From positions 1,488,001 to 1,552,000 of the forward strand of contig OY762913.1 in the NCBI GenBank assembly GCA_963666535.1: DNA of 64,000 nt, given 5' to 3'. The notes beneath the pieces are model-generated. The model was not told the origin of the DNA, did not search any database, and was given only the letters and a program-made list of their open reading frames with translations. Position numbers and translations under genes: made by a program. The stretch's first letter is position 1. Each line of letters starts with the position of its first letter. Positions 16,031 through 24,442 of this stretch are shown here, piece by piece. This stretch comes from G963666535 sp963666535 (GTDB lineage Bacteria > Bacillota > Clostridia > Oscillospirales > Oscillospiraceae).

Positions 16031-17242
16031 TTATTCTGCCCGCAGGGCCACAACCGGCTGGAGACCGGAGGCCTTGACCGCGGGATACATGCCGAAGAGA
16101 ATGCCGAGCACCACAGAGAAGAAGAAGGCACCGATGGTGATGGTGGTACTGGGCAAAAGAATGGTTTGAAGGATGAGCTTACCTGCGATAAGGGTACCCA
16201 AAAAGCCGATGATAATGCCGATGATGCCGCCGATGCCGCAAATCATGGCCGATTCAATAAGAAACTGGGTGATGATGCTTTTTCGTTCGGCACCAATGGC
16301 CTTGCGGATGCCGATTTCCCGGGTGCGCTCGGTGACGGTGACCAGCATGATGTTCATGATGCCGATACCGCCCACCAGAAGAGAGATGCCAGCGATGCCA
16401 CCCAAAACCAGGGACATCATCAGGTTTTGGCTTTGCTCTTGCTCCATCCAGGTATTTTCGCTGTAGACATAATAGTTGCCGGAATCCTGGTCACCGTCGC
16501 CAAAATAGCCTGCGAGAAAGCCGGACAGACGCGTAATTGCCTCAGTGGTAGAGGCGGAGTCCTTGGCCTTGACGATAAATTGTCCCTGCAGCTGGGATCC
16601 GCCGCCCAGCGCACGCTTGGCGGTGTAGGGCATCACCATAACGTTGTCCAGAGACCAGTTGTTTTCGGTGAAGTCCTTTTGGGCATAGACCCCAACAACC
16701 GTAAAGGGAACGCTGTTGATGGTCATGGTTTCACCAATGGGATTTGCGTAATTAAAAAACGCTTCGGCGGCTTTGGAACCGAGGACACAGACCTGATTAT
16801 AGTTTTGAATATCCAAAAAGGAAAGGTCGCGCCCACGGGAAATCTGAAAATTGTTACAGGCCGACCACTGGTTGCTGCCCAGATACACATCCGGAGAGTA
16901 GTCCATGGTGTCGGAACTTTTGGCCCCGTATTTAACGGTGTACCCCGCATATTCATTGGGGGTGACGCCCAGAACCAGATCGTCCAGCTGAAGGCAATAA
17001 TCATACAGGGCATCCGCCATGCCGGAGCTGTTCCAGCTGTTGGCATACACGGTAATCTTATTGGTGCCCATGCTCTCGTAATACTCCTGCGTGGCTTTGT
17101 TAGAGCCCTGCACCACCGAGACCATGATGACCACCGACGCAACGCCGATGATAATGCCCAGCATGGTGAGAAAGGAACGCATTTTTTTAGCAGAGATGGA
17201 TTTGATGGCCATTTTAAAGGCCTGTCTAATATTCACAGCCAA
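16031..17242 (-). CDS. MacB-like ABC transporter permease
   Basis: A 403-residue permease of the MacB/FtsX type: N-terminal transmembrane helix (about 20-42, MLGIIIGVASVVIMVSVVQG), a large extracellular MacB_PCD domain (about 45-270), then three C-terminal helices with the FtsX motif (GGIGIMNIMLVTVTERTREI). It would act with the ATPase and the HlyD-like adaptor as a tripartite-like exporter in a Gram-positive cell, moving peptides or other amphipathic compounds out. Overlaps the ATPase gene by 10 bp. Confidence 0.93.
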   Translation of the reverse strand: MAVNIRQAFKMAIKSISAKKMRSFLTMLGIIIGVASVVIMVSVVQGSNKATQEYYESMGTNKITVYANSWNSSGMADALYDYCLQLDDLVLGVTPNEYAGYTVKYGAKSSDTMDYSPDVYLGSNQWSACNNFQISRGRDLSFLDIQNYNQVCVLGSKAAEAFFNYANPIGETMTINSVPFTVVGVYAQKDFTENNWSLDNVMVMPYTAKRALGGGSQLQGQFIVKAKDSASTTEAITRLSGFLAGYFGDGDQDSGNYYVYSENTWMEQEQSQNLMMSLVLGGIAGISLLVGGIGIMNIMLVTVTERTREIGIRKAIGAERKSIITQFLIESAMICGIGGIIGIIIGFLGTLIAGKLILQTILLPSTTITIGAFFFSVVLGILFGMYPAVKASGLQPVVALRAE

Positions 17243-17928
17243 TCCACCTCCTGCTGCTCGTCAGACGTGATCTTTCCGTCCGAGAGCCGCACCACGCGGC
17301 GGGCGGTGGCGGCAATGCCGTTATCATGGGTGATGAGCAGAACGGTGGAACCGTCACGGTTGAGGCCCTGCAAAATTTCCAGCACATGGGCGCCGGTCTT
17401 GGAATCCAACGCGCCGGTGGGTTCGTCCGCCATGATGATGGGGGGATGGGTGGCGATGGCGCGGGCGATGGCCACCCGCTGCTGCTGGCCGCCGGACATT
17501 TCGGAAGGGCGATGGCCTGTTCTCCCGGTGAGACCCACGCGGTCCAGCGCCTCCAGCCCGCGGTCTTCCCGCTGGCCGGCGGGAAGACCCTGATAAATGA
17601 GCGGGAGGGTGACGTTTTCCAGCGCGTTTAGCTCCGCAATGAGGTTGAAGCCCTGAAAGATAAACCCAATCTGTTTGTTGCGAATATGTGCCAGTTCCTT
17701 GTCTGTGAGGGTGGTGACATCGGTGCCATCCAGGTGATAGTCTCCACTCGTGGGGATATCCAGACAGCCCAACATATTCATCAGCGTGGATTTACCTGAG
17801 CCGGAGGAACCGACGATGGCAACGAATTCGCCATGGTCGATGGCCAAGGAAACGCCATCCAGCGCCCGAACTTCGCCTTCGCTGCCCTCGTTATATACTT
17901 TGCGAATGTTCTGTATGTCGATCAGCAT
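17233..17928 (-). CDS. MacB-like ABC transporter ATP-binding protein
   Basis: A 231-residue ATPase of the LolD/MacB class. Walker A GSSGSGKST, Q-loop in GFIFQGFNL, signature MSGGQQQRVAIARA, Walker B PPIIMADEPTGALD, H-loop VLLITHD. Start at ATG 17928 (MLIDIQNIRKVY) with GAGGTGG 5 bp upstream; the longer open frame upstream lies inside the adaptor gene. Powers export by the permease at 16031. Confidence 0.95.
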   Translation of the reverse strand: MLIDIQNIRKVYNEGSEGEVRALDGVSLAIDHGEFVAIVGSSGSGKSTLMNMLGCLDIPTSGDYHLDGTDVTTLTDKELAHIRNKQIGFIFQGFNLIAELNALENVTLPLIYQGLPAGQREDRGLEALDRVGLTGRTGHRPSEMSGGQQQRVAIARAIATHPPIIMADEPTGALDSKTGAHVLEILQGLNRDGSTVLLITHDNGIAATARRVVRLSDGKITSDEQQEVDWL

Positions 17929-17938
17929 TTCATCCACC

Positions 17939-19585
17939 TCACCAGTTACTGCCTTCGGTGGTGGTGTAATTGAGGAAGACCTCATCGGACTCCTGCAAAC
18001 CGTCGGTGATTTCCACGTTATAGGTATCGGAAATGCCTGTGGTAACGGGGACAGGCCAGAAACCGTCTGGTACCTCCACGGTGTCACCCAGTTCCAAGGC
18101 GTTATCCGGCTTCTGGCTTGCCTTCAAAAAGACAACGGAACCAATGGAATCGTCTTCCAGACTGATGGTTTTGACGCACTGAATGGGGATAACAAGGCAG
18201 TTGTCGGATTCGCTGGCAACGAGACTGTAAGTAACGTACATATTGGTCATCAGCGTCCCGTCGGTGTTGTCCACGATCACCACGGCGGGGAAGGTGGAGG
18301 CACCTTCCGCCATGGTGCCGGTCATACTGACGGACTGGACGGTACCCATGAAGTGGTTGTCCCATTGGTTGATATCTACGGTCATACCCGGCTTCACATA
18401 GCTGACATTGCGCTCGTCAATACTGATCTTGATGGTCATCACAGTGGTGTCGGCGATGGTAATGCCCTGGCCGGAGGCAACGTCCTCACCCTCAAGCAGC
18501 GTGCAGGAGATAACCGTTCCGTCAATGGGGGCCACGGCGTTATATTTTTCAAATTCCTCCAGCGCTGTTTCAAGCTTTTCCTGGGCCGATTTTAGGTTTA
18601 GTTCCGCGGCGGCCACATCGGATTCATAGGTCTTTGATCCAAGTTGGACAAGGGTGGTGCCGGCGGAGACATTGGCGAAGTTCAGCAAATTAATAGATTC
18701 TACGGGACCGGCCACCTCGGCCGTGATTTCTTTGGTTTGATTATAGGCCAGCTTGCCGTCTTCATACGGATAGATGGAGACGCCGCTGCTGTCGGTCAAT
18801 ACGGCCGCGGCCGCCATGTCGGCGGTGAGGGCACCGGGGTTATCAAAGGTAAAGATCACCTCGAACAGGATGGAGCCTTCGGTGGTGACCCGCTTGACTT
18901 TGTTGATCTGAGACACCGTGCCCGTCAGGTTGGTCATGGCACTGGGGACCGAGATCTGGGCCGACTGGCCGACCTTAATGCTGTCTTCATAGGCATAGCT
19001 GTAATACAGGGAGAGCTTCAGCTTGCTGTCACTGACCAGCGTGGCAATCTTTGTGCCTTTGGCCACTTCGTCACCGACTTTAAGCTCGGCAACCGTCAGC
19101 AGTTTGCCACTGAACGGAGCGGTAATGTTGAGTTTAGCGTGGGCGTCGTACAGATCCTGCAGTGCGAGAGCGTAGTTATCCGCGTTTTTTTGCGCGGTTT
19201 TCAACGCATCCTGCGCGGTGGAATCGTCCATGCTGTAAAGCTTGGTACCTTTGGTCACATAATCGCCTTCCGCCACATAGAGTTCCAGCACCTTGCCGCC
19301 GACCGTGGGCGTGATGGTGGAGGAAGTTTGGGCGCTGGTGGTGCCGCTGCCCTCTACCATACTTTGGATGGAAGAGTAAGAGGCAAACTCGGTCAGAATG
19401 TCGCCCTGTTCTTTTGGGGCGAAGATGAAACGGAACAGTGCAACCAGCCCAATCGCGAGAAGAATGGTGACGATGGCAACGACTAGGATTCGCTTATTCT
19501 TTTTGGAAAGCTTTTTACGTGGCGGAGCAGGTGGCGCAGGTGGTGGGGTAATTTGCGGGGTTTCTGTTGTAGCGGTTTCTGACAT
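17939..19585 (-). CDS. HlyD/MacA-like adaptor protein
   Basis: A 548-residue membrane-fusion-type protein: short Pro-rich cytoplasmic start, one transmembrane helix (about 33-53), then two lipoyl/barrel-sandwich halves (PTVGGKVLELYVAEGDYVTK and APIDGTVISCTLLEGEDV) flanking helical hairpins, and beta-barrel segments. It is longer than a usual MacA because the lipoyl/hairpin unit looks duplicated (residues 85-190 and 290-400). First gene of the four-gene efflux/SLH operon, with a consensus promoter upstream. Confidence 0.9.
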   Translation of the reverse strand: MSETATTETPQITPPPAPPAPPRKKLSKKNKRILVVAIVTILLAIGLVALFRFIFAPKEQGDILTEFASYSSIQSMVEGSGTTSAQTSSTITPTVGGKVLELYVAEGDYVTKGTKLYSMDDSTAQDALKTAQKNADNYALALQDLYDAHAKLNITAPFSGKLLTVAELKVGDEVAKGTKIATLVSDSKLKLSLYYSYAYEDSIKVGQSAQISVPSAMTNLTGTVSQINKVKRVTTEGSILFEVIFTFDNPGALTADMAAAAVLTDSSGVSIYPYEDGKLAYNQTKEITAEVAGPVESINLLNFANVSAGTTLVQLGSKTYESDVAAAELNLKSAQEKLETALEEFEKYNAVAPIDGTVISCTLLEGEDVASGQGITIADTTVMTIKISIDERNVSYVKPGMTVDINQWDNHFMGTVQSVSMTGTMAEGASTFPAVVIVDNTDGTLMTNMYVTYSLVASESDNCLVIPIQCVKTISLEDDSIGSVVFLKASQKPDNALELGDTVEVPDGFWPVPVTTGISDTYNVEITDGLQESDEVFLNYTTTEGSNW

Positions 19586-19640
19586 GGTGAGTTCCTCCTG
19601 TAATAAAGTGGTGCGTACGGGATGGCGATCTGTATTAATC

Positions 19641-19683
19641 GTACTAGTACAGATAATATATACCGAACCCGAAGTACTGTCAA
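19641..19683 (-). promoter_or_regulatory. Promoter of the efflux operon with adjoining palindrome
   Basis: Leftward TTGACA (19683-19678), exactly 17 nt, TATATT (19660-19655). Just downstream of the -10 is the palindrome GTACTAGTAC (19641-19650), within the expected start-site region, so it is a possible operator. Confidence 0.7.
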
Positions 19684-19761
19684 CTATTTCCGGTTCAAAC
19701 GAAACATAACAGGATCAAGCGGACTGGGCATAACCCGATCCTAAATGGACGAGCGGAAAAG

Positions 19762-19792
19762 AAAAAAGTTCCAGTTAACTGGAACTTTTTTT
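19762..19792. terminator. Bidirectional terminator
   Basis: Perfect palindrome with 15-nt arms (AAAAAAGTTCCAGTT and complement), A-run before and T-run after. It separates the efflux operon from the PadR/membrane-protein pair. Confidence 0.85.
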
Positions 19793-19810
19793 CAAAATTT
19801 GAGCATGGCG

Positions 19811-20482
19811 TCAATCGGCAGAGTAGTTACCACAAAAAAAGCTGAGTAGGTAAGCGGCGGCTGCGATAATGGCAGCCACAGGGAGTGGGAGATAGGCAAG
19901 AGGGAAGGTCATAAAATGTCCAATCAGATAATACCCCCCTATCAGCGCAAAAAGGATGACCCAGGCCACAAAAAACGTCATGATACGGTTGGACTTCTGT
20001 CTGGCAGATAGGGAGGTTTTGCAGACATATTTGACGAACAGAACGGCAACGGCAATGACAAGTACGCCGTCCAGAAAATGACCGAGCGTAAGGGTCAGCG
20101 TCCAAATAGAACGTTTGCTGACCAGCGCGGTAATCATGTGGTCGAGACCCCAGATCGTCCACATAATGCAAAAGAACAAAAAACCTTGGCTGAGGCCGGA
20201 AAACAGTTTTTCCGTTTTGGAGCGGGGCGGGAAGGCGCGGACGATGTCATCACAGAATGTCTTATAGTCCTCGGCAATGACGGTTTGAATGCTGTCACCC
20301 CGGGCCTCCCCCTCGGCAACCATGTGCGTAATGTCGCGCCGGACTTCCTCCTGGTGATACTCGGAAATGTCGCAGTCCCGCAGGTAGACAACGATGTCGG
20401 TGAGGACGGTGTTACTCTCGGCAGACAGGTTCTTTTCAAATTCATTGTTTTCCCGGAGCAGCTGTTTTGTCTTTCGATTCAT
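19811..20482 (-). CDS. Integral membrane protein linked to PadR (DUF1700/DUF1048-like)
   Basis: A 223-residue protein: about 95 soluble helical residues (KNLSAESNTVLTDIVVYL, HQEEVRRDITHMVAEGE), then four hydrophobic segments (about 97-115, 128-150, 165-188, 193-215). This plan and the position after a PadR gene match DUF1700/DUF1048-type proteins, which are found as partners of PadR regulators. Overlaps the regulator gene by 41 bp, so the two are surely one operon. Molecular function unknown. Confidence 0.7.
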   Translation of the reverse strand: MNRKTKQLLRENNEFEKNLSAESNTVLTDIVVYLRDCDISEYHQEEVRRDITHMVAEGEARGDSIQTVIAEDYKTFCDDIVRAFPPRSKTEKLFSGLSQGFLFFCIMWTIWGLDHMITALVSKRSIWTLTLTLGHFLDGVLVIAVAVLFVKYVCKTSLSARQKSNRIMTFFVAWVILFALIGGYYLIGHFMTFPLAYLPLPVAAIIAAAAYLLSFFCGNYSAD

Positions 20483-20807
20483 GGTGAAGTTCCTTTCCTA
20501 ATAATTGATGGACCGCACGTTCCAGCTCGGCAAAGCTGCTGATGAAGCGGTTCAGTTCTTCTTGGCCGGAAACAGACAGCGCATAGTATTTTCGCTTGGG
20601 ACCTTGGTTTGATTCCCGGTAGGTGGAGGTGACGGAACCGTTCTTCTCCAGCCGCAGAAGCAGGGGGTATATGGTTCCTTCTGAAATATCACCAAAGCCG
20701 AATTGGTTCAGCTGCTGGGAGATCTCGTATCCATAGATCTCTTGCTGGCCGATGATGGCCAGAATACTGCCTTCCAGGGTCCCCTTCAGCATTTGTGAGG
20801 AAATCAA
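20442..20807 (-). CDS. PadR-family transcriptional regulator
   Basis: A 121-residue PadR winged-helix protein: MLKGTLEGSILAIIGQQEIY, GYEISQQL, SEGTIYPLLLRLEKNG (recognition helix), GPKRKYYALSVSG (wing), then a dimerising helix. The start is taken as TTG 20807 because GGGGGAG lies 7 bp before it; the frame continues open to 20873 but has no ribosome site there. Two TTGTAWTGCAA dyads overlap its own promoter, so it probably represses itself and its membrane partner. Confidence 0.9.
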   Translation of the reverse strand: MISSQMLKGTLEGSILAIIGQQEIYGYEISQQLNQFGFGDISEGTIYPLLLRLEKNGSVTSTYRESNQGPKRKYYALSVSGQEELNRFISSFAELERAVHQLLGKELHHESKDKTAAPGKQ

Positions 20808-20827
20808 GACGCTTCTCCCCCTTTCAC

Positions 20828-20883
20828 TATCTTGTAATGCAAGAGACTTCGTATATTGTATTGCAAGATACATGGTTTGTCAA
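20828..20883 (-). promoter_or_regulatory. padR promoter with two dyad operators
   Basis: Leftward TTGACA (20883-20878), 17 nt, TACAAT (20860-20855). TTGTAATGCAA (20832-20842) and TTGTATTGCAA (20856-20866) are dyads of one type; the second covers the -10 and spacer. Together they lie in a larger imperfect inverted repeat (20828-20842 against 20856-20870). Confidence 0.7.
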
Positions 20884-20910
20884 GTGCGAAAAAACAGGCG
20901 ATAAAAAGCC

Positions 20911-20960
20911 ATGGGAAGCAATGGAGGAGCGCTGATCAGCGCCCCTCCATTGCTTCCCAT
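20911..20960. terminator. 50-bp palindrome, probable terminator of nth
   Basis: Arms of 17 nt (ATGGGAAGCAATGGAGG and complement) plus an inner GCGCTGATCAGCGC palindrome, one A-C mismatch between them. On the leftward strand it is followed by T-rich DNA (TTTTT, TTTTTT). Nearest gene ending into it is nth. Confidence 0.7.
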
Positions 20961-21059
20961 AATAAAGAGTATAAAATGATATAAAAAAGGCAGCCGTGAC
21001 CAAACCACCCAACTTGGGGAAAGGAAAGTGACTTCTGGCCGGCAGGCGGCATGGGTGAT

Positions 21060-21701
21060 TTAGACGGCCGCAGAGCCAAAGGCACAGACAGGCCGGAGGG
21101 TACAGGTAGCACAGGAGGGGCTGCGGGCCGTGCAGACGGCGCGGCCATGGAGAACAAGTCGGTGGCAGAAATCATTGGATTCCTCCGGGGGGAGGCACTT
21201 GCGCAGTTGATCTTCCACCTTGGCGGGATCTTTGGTGCCGTCGGTCAGACCCAGCCGGCCTCCGATGCGAATGCAATGGGTATCGGCAACCACGCAGCCT
21301 GGCTTTTGATAAAGGTCACCCAGAATGAGATTGGCGGTTTTGCGGCCGACTCCGGGCAGGCGCAGTAATTCCTCCATTGTATCGGGAACCCTGCCGTTAT
21401 AGTCCTGTAGCAGCATTTGGGCGGAGAGGACGATGTCCTTTGCCTTGCTGCGGAAAAAGCCGCAGGAGTGGACAATTTCCTCCACCGCTGACACGTCGGC
21501 CACCGCCAGCGACGGCAGTGTGGGGAAGCGGGCATACAAAACGGGAGCGACCTGATTGACCCGTTCGTCGGTACATTGTGCGGAAAGCCGGACGGCAAAT
21601 AGAAGCTCGTAATCCCTTTCATATTGAAGGGAACAGATTGCTTTGGGATAAGCCTGCTTCAATCCGGCTACAATGGCAGTAACATTAGGGTTTGGTTTCA
21701 C
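21060..21701 (-). CDS. nth: Endonuclease III
   Basis: A 213-residue DNA glycosylase/AP lyase for oxidised pyrimidines. Helix-hairpin-helix LPGVGRKTA with the catalytic lysine (about 120), catalytic aspartate in VADTHC (about 138), and a C-terminal [4Fe-4S] loop with CX6CX2CX5C (CTARSPSCATCTLRPVC). Start is GTG 21701 with GAGGTG upstream. Divergent from glyA. Confidence 0.95.
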   Translation of the reverse strand: MKPNPNVTAIVAGLKQAYPKAICSLQYERDYELLFAVRLSAQCTDERVNQVAPVLYARFPTLPSLAVADVSAVEEIVHSCGFFRSKAKDIVLSAQMLLQDYNGRVPDTMEELLRLPGVGRKTANLILGDLYQKPGCVVADTHCIRIGGRLGLTDGTKDPAKVEDQLRKCLPPEESNDFCHRLVLHGRAVCTARSPSCATCTLRPVCAFGSAAV

Positions 21702-21772
21702 GAGATCACCTCTTTATACAATGATACCACAGGAAGGGTGAAAAAACGATATAGTTTTTCCTTGATCGACAA

Positions 21773-21801
21773 TTGTATTCCCCCTGCGGATCGTGTATAA
21801 T
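21773..21801 (+). promoter_or_regulatory. Promoter of glyA
   Basis: TTGTAT (21773-21778), 17 nt, TATAAT (21796-21801), 45 bp before the glyA start. Confidence 0.6.
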
Positions 21802-21846
21802 CATAAAAATGCACTGACTAAATGGAACTAGGAAGGTGGAACGACC

Positions 21847-23094
21847 ATGGTAACACAGACAATTGACTTTATTACCCAGAGCGATCCCGAGGTGGGCAAT
21901 GCGATACGGGCGGAATACGACCGTCAGCGGAGAAACATTGAGCTGATCGCGTCTGAAAACTTTGTCAGCGAGGCGGTGCTGGCGGCGGCGGGTACCGTGC
22001 TGACCAACAAATATGCCGAGGGCTATCCCGGCAAGCGCTATTACGGCGGCTGCCAGTGTGTGGATGTGGTGGAGAATCTGGCACGGGACCGCGCCTGCCA
22101 GCTGTTTGGTGCGAAATTTGCAAATGTCCAGCCACACAGCGGTGCACAGGCAAATTTTGCTGTCTATCAGGCGCTTTGCCAGACCGGCGATACGGTGCTG
22201 GGGATGAACCTCAACCACGGCGGACACCTGACCCACGGTTCCCCGGTCAATTTTTCCGGACTGAACTATAACATTGTGCCCTACGGCGTGGACGAAAACA
22301 CCGGATACATCGACTATGATGCCCTGCGGGCACTGGCACGGGAGCATAAGCCCAAGATGGTGATCGCCGGCGCGTCCGCTTATCCCCGCGTAATAGACTT
22401 TGAAAAGTTTGCCGACATCGCCCACGAGGTGGGCGCCTATCTCATGGTAGACATGGCGCACATTGCGGGACTGGTGGCTGCGGGACTGCATCCCAACCCC
22501 GTGCCCTATGCCGACGTGGTGACCACGACCACCCACAAGACCCTGCGCGGGCCTCGCGGCGGCATGATCCTGACCAACGACGAAGAATTGGCCAAAAAGA
22601 TGGACAAGGCGATTTTCCCCGGTAGTCAGGGCGGCCCGCTGGAGCACATCATCGCGGCCAAGGCGGTGGCGCTGGGTGAAGCGCTGCAGCCGGAATTCAA
22701 GACCTATCAGCAGCAGATCGTCAAAAATGCAGCGGCACTGGCCGCATCTCTGGTCGAATGCGGGTTCCAGCTGGTTTCCGGCGGCACCGACAATCATCTG
22801 ATGCTGTTGGATTTGCGAAATATGGAGATTACCGGAAAAGAACTGGAGCACCGGCTGGATGAGGTGTATATTACCGCCAACAAAAATGCCATTCCCGGGG
22901 ATCCCCGCTCTCCCTTCATTACCAGCGGTGTGCGCCTGGGAACTCCCGCCGCTACCAGCCGTGGATTTCAGGAAGAGGACATGAAGGTGATTGGCAAGCT
23001 CATCTGGCTTACAGCCACCCAATTCGAGGAAAAGGGCGACGAGATCCGGGCAGCGGTCAACAAGCTCTGTGCCAAATATCCCCTTTACGATTAA
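21847..23094 (+). CDS. glyA: Serine hydroxymethyltransferase
   Basis: A 415-residue PLP enzyme converting serine and tetrahydrofolate to glycine and methylene-tetrahydrofolate. Family signatures throughout: ELIASENFVSEAVL, NKYAEGYPGKRYYGGC, the lysine motif TTTTHKTLRGPRGG with the Schiff-base lysine, and GTPAATSRGF near the C-terminus. AGGAAGGTGG precedes the ATG. Normal length. Confidence 0.98.
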   Translation: MVTQTIDFITQSDPEVGNAIRAEYDRQRRNIELIASENFVSEAVLAAAGTVLTNKYAEGYPGKRYYGGCQCVDVVENLARDRACQLFGAKFANVQPHSGAQANFAVYQALCQTGDTVLGMNLNHGGHLTHGSPVNFSGLNYNIVPYGVDENTGYIDYDALRALAREHKPKMVIAGASAYPRVIDFEKFADIAHEVGAYLMVDMAHIAGLVAAGLHPNPVPYADVVTTTTHKTLRGPRGGMILTNDEELAKKMDKAIFPGSQGGPLEHIIAAKAVALGEALQPEFKTYQQQIVKNAAALAASLVECGFQLVSGGTDNHLMLLDLRNMEITGKELEHRLDEVYITANKNAIPGDPRSPFITSGVRLGTPAATSRGFQEEDMKVIGKLIWLTATQFEEKGDEIRAAVNKLCAKYPLYD

Positions 23095-23107
23095 TCGAAC
23101 GTATGTT

Positions 23108-23140
23108 AGAATGGAGAGGACATTTTGTCCTCTCCATTCT
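23108..23140 (+). terminator. Hairpin between glyA and rarA
   Basis: Perfect 15-bp stem (AGAATGGAGAGGACA and complement) with a TTT loop, 14 bp after the glyA stop. It lacks a T-tract, so it may end transcription weakly or protect the mRNA end. Confidence 0.5.
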
Positions 23141-23161
23141 GCTTGAAACGAGGGATGCACC

Positions 23162-24442
23162 GTGAGGTACCAACCTTTGGCTGATGAAATCAGACCGAAT
23201 ACACTGGAAGATGTGGTGGGCCAGCCGCATATTCTGGGCAGGGACGGCATGCTCCGCCGCATCATTGCGGGGGGGAATGTCCCCAACATGGTTTTTTACG
23301 GCCCCTCCGGCACAGGGAAGACCACGGTGGCTAACATCATTGCCCAAAAAACCGACCGCACGCTGCGGCGGCTGAATGCCACAACCGCGTCTTTGGCAGA
23401 CATCAAGGATGTGATGGCCGACGTGGGGACCATGCTGGCTCCCAATGGAATTTTGCTGTATTTGGACGAGATCCAGTACTTCAACAAAAAACAACAGCAG
23501 TCATTGCTGGAGTTTATTGAAAGCGGAAAGATCACGCTGATTGCCTCCACCACGGAAAACCCGTTTTTTTATGTGTTCAACGCCATTTTAAGCCGCTCTA
23601 CCATATTTGAATTTAAGCCGGTGACGGCGGCGGAGGTTCTGCCTGCCATCGACAGGGGCTTTTTGCATATGGAGGAACGCCTGGGTGTGCCCATCCAGTG
23701 TGAGGACGGGGTGCGGGAGCACATCGCCGCCGCCTGTGGAGGGGATGTGCGCAAGGCGCTGAACGCCGTGGAGCTGTTGAGCGATGCCGCCAAACTGTGT
23801 GACAGAGAAAAACTGGTTTCGCTGGATGAAGCGAAAACCGTGGCCCAGCGCTCTGCCATGCGGTACGACCGAGACGGAGACGACCACTTTGATGTCCTGT
23901 CCGCCTTGCAAAAATCCATACGCGGCTCCGATCCGGATGCCGCGGTCCACTATTTGGCCCGGCTGTTGGAGGCGGGAGACCTGATCTCCGCCTGCCGCCG
24001 GTTGATGGTGATTGCCTGTGAAGACGTGGGGCTGGCCTATCCCCAAGTCATCCCAATTGTAAAGGCCTGTGTGGACGCGGCCAATATGCTGGGGCTGCCG
24101 GAGGCACGGATTCCCCTGGGGGATGCCGCAGTGCTAATGGCCACGGCACCGAAGTCCAATTCGGCATACAAAGCCATGGATGCCGCTCTGGCTGATGTGC
24201 GGGCGGGGAGGACGGGGGACTATCCCCGCCATTTGCAGAACGTTCACGCAGATTCGGCAGGCATGGAGCGGGAGCAGGGGTATCGGTATCCCCATGACTA
24301 CCCCAATCATTATGTAAACCAGCAGTACCTGCCGGACACGTTGCGGGGTGTTTCCTATTATCAATACGGGGAGAACAAAACGGAGCAGGCGGCGCGAAAA
24401 TACTGGGCGGAAATTAAGAAGAGTGGAGATGAGAAGCGGTGA
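23162..24442 (+). CDS. rarA: Replication-associated recombination protein A (MgsA/RarA AAA+ ATPase)
   Basis: A 426-residue clamp-loader-like AAA+ protein. MRYQPLADEIRPNTLEDVVG at the start, Walker A GPSGTGKTT, Walker B LLYLDEIQYF, sensor STTENPFF, and the RarA C-terminal domain ending DTLRGVSYYQYGENKTEQ (GRAGDYPRHLQN-like region before it). It acts at stalled replication forks. GTG start. Overlaps the next gene by 4 bp. Confidence 0.95.
   Translation: MRYQPLADEIRPNTLEDVVGQPHILGRDGMLRRIIAGGNVPNMVFYGPSGTGKTTVANIIAQKTDRTLRRLNATTASLADIKDVMADVGTMLAPNGILLYLDEIQYFNKKQQQSLLEFIESGKITLIASTTENPFFYVFNAILSRSTIFEFKPVTAAEVLPAIDRGFLHMEERLGVPIQCEDGVREHIAAACGGDVRKALNAVELLSDAAKLCDREKLVSLDEAKTVAQRSAMRYDRDGDDHFDVLSALQKSIRGSDPDAAVHYLARLLEAGDLISACRRLMVIACEDVGLAYPQVIPIVKACVDAANMLGLPEARIPLGDAAVLMATAPKSNSAYKAMDAALADVRAGRTGDYPRHLQNVHADSAGMEREQGYRYPHDYPNHYVNQQYLPDTLRGVSYYQYGENKTEQAARKYWAEIKKSGDEKR

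Noticed and set aside
16166..17593. 475-codon frame opposite the MacB permease
   Set aside because: Antisense to a recognised permease; His/Gly/Asp-rich shadow translation.
21706..23289. 527-codon frame opposite glyA
   Set aside because: It is antisense to a clear glyA with full family motifs and has no family pattern; its length comes from GC-rich codon use.
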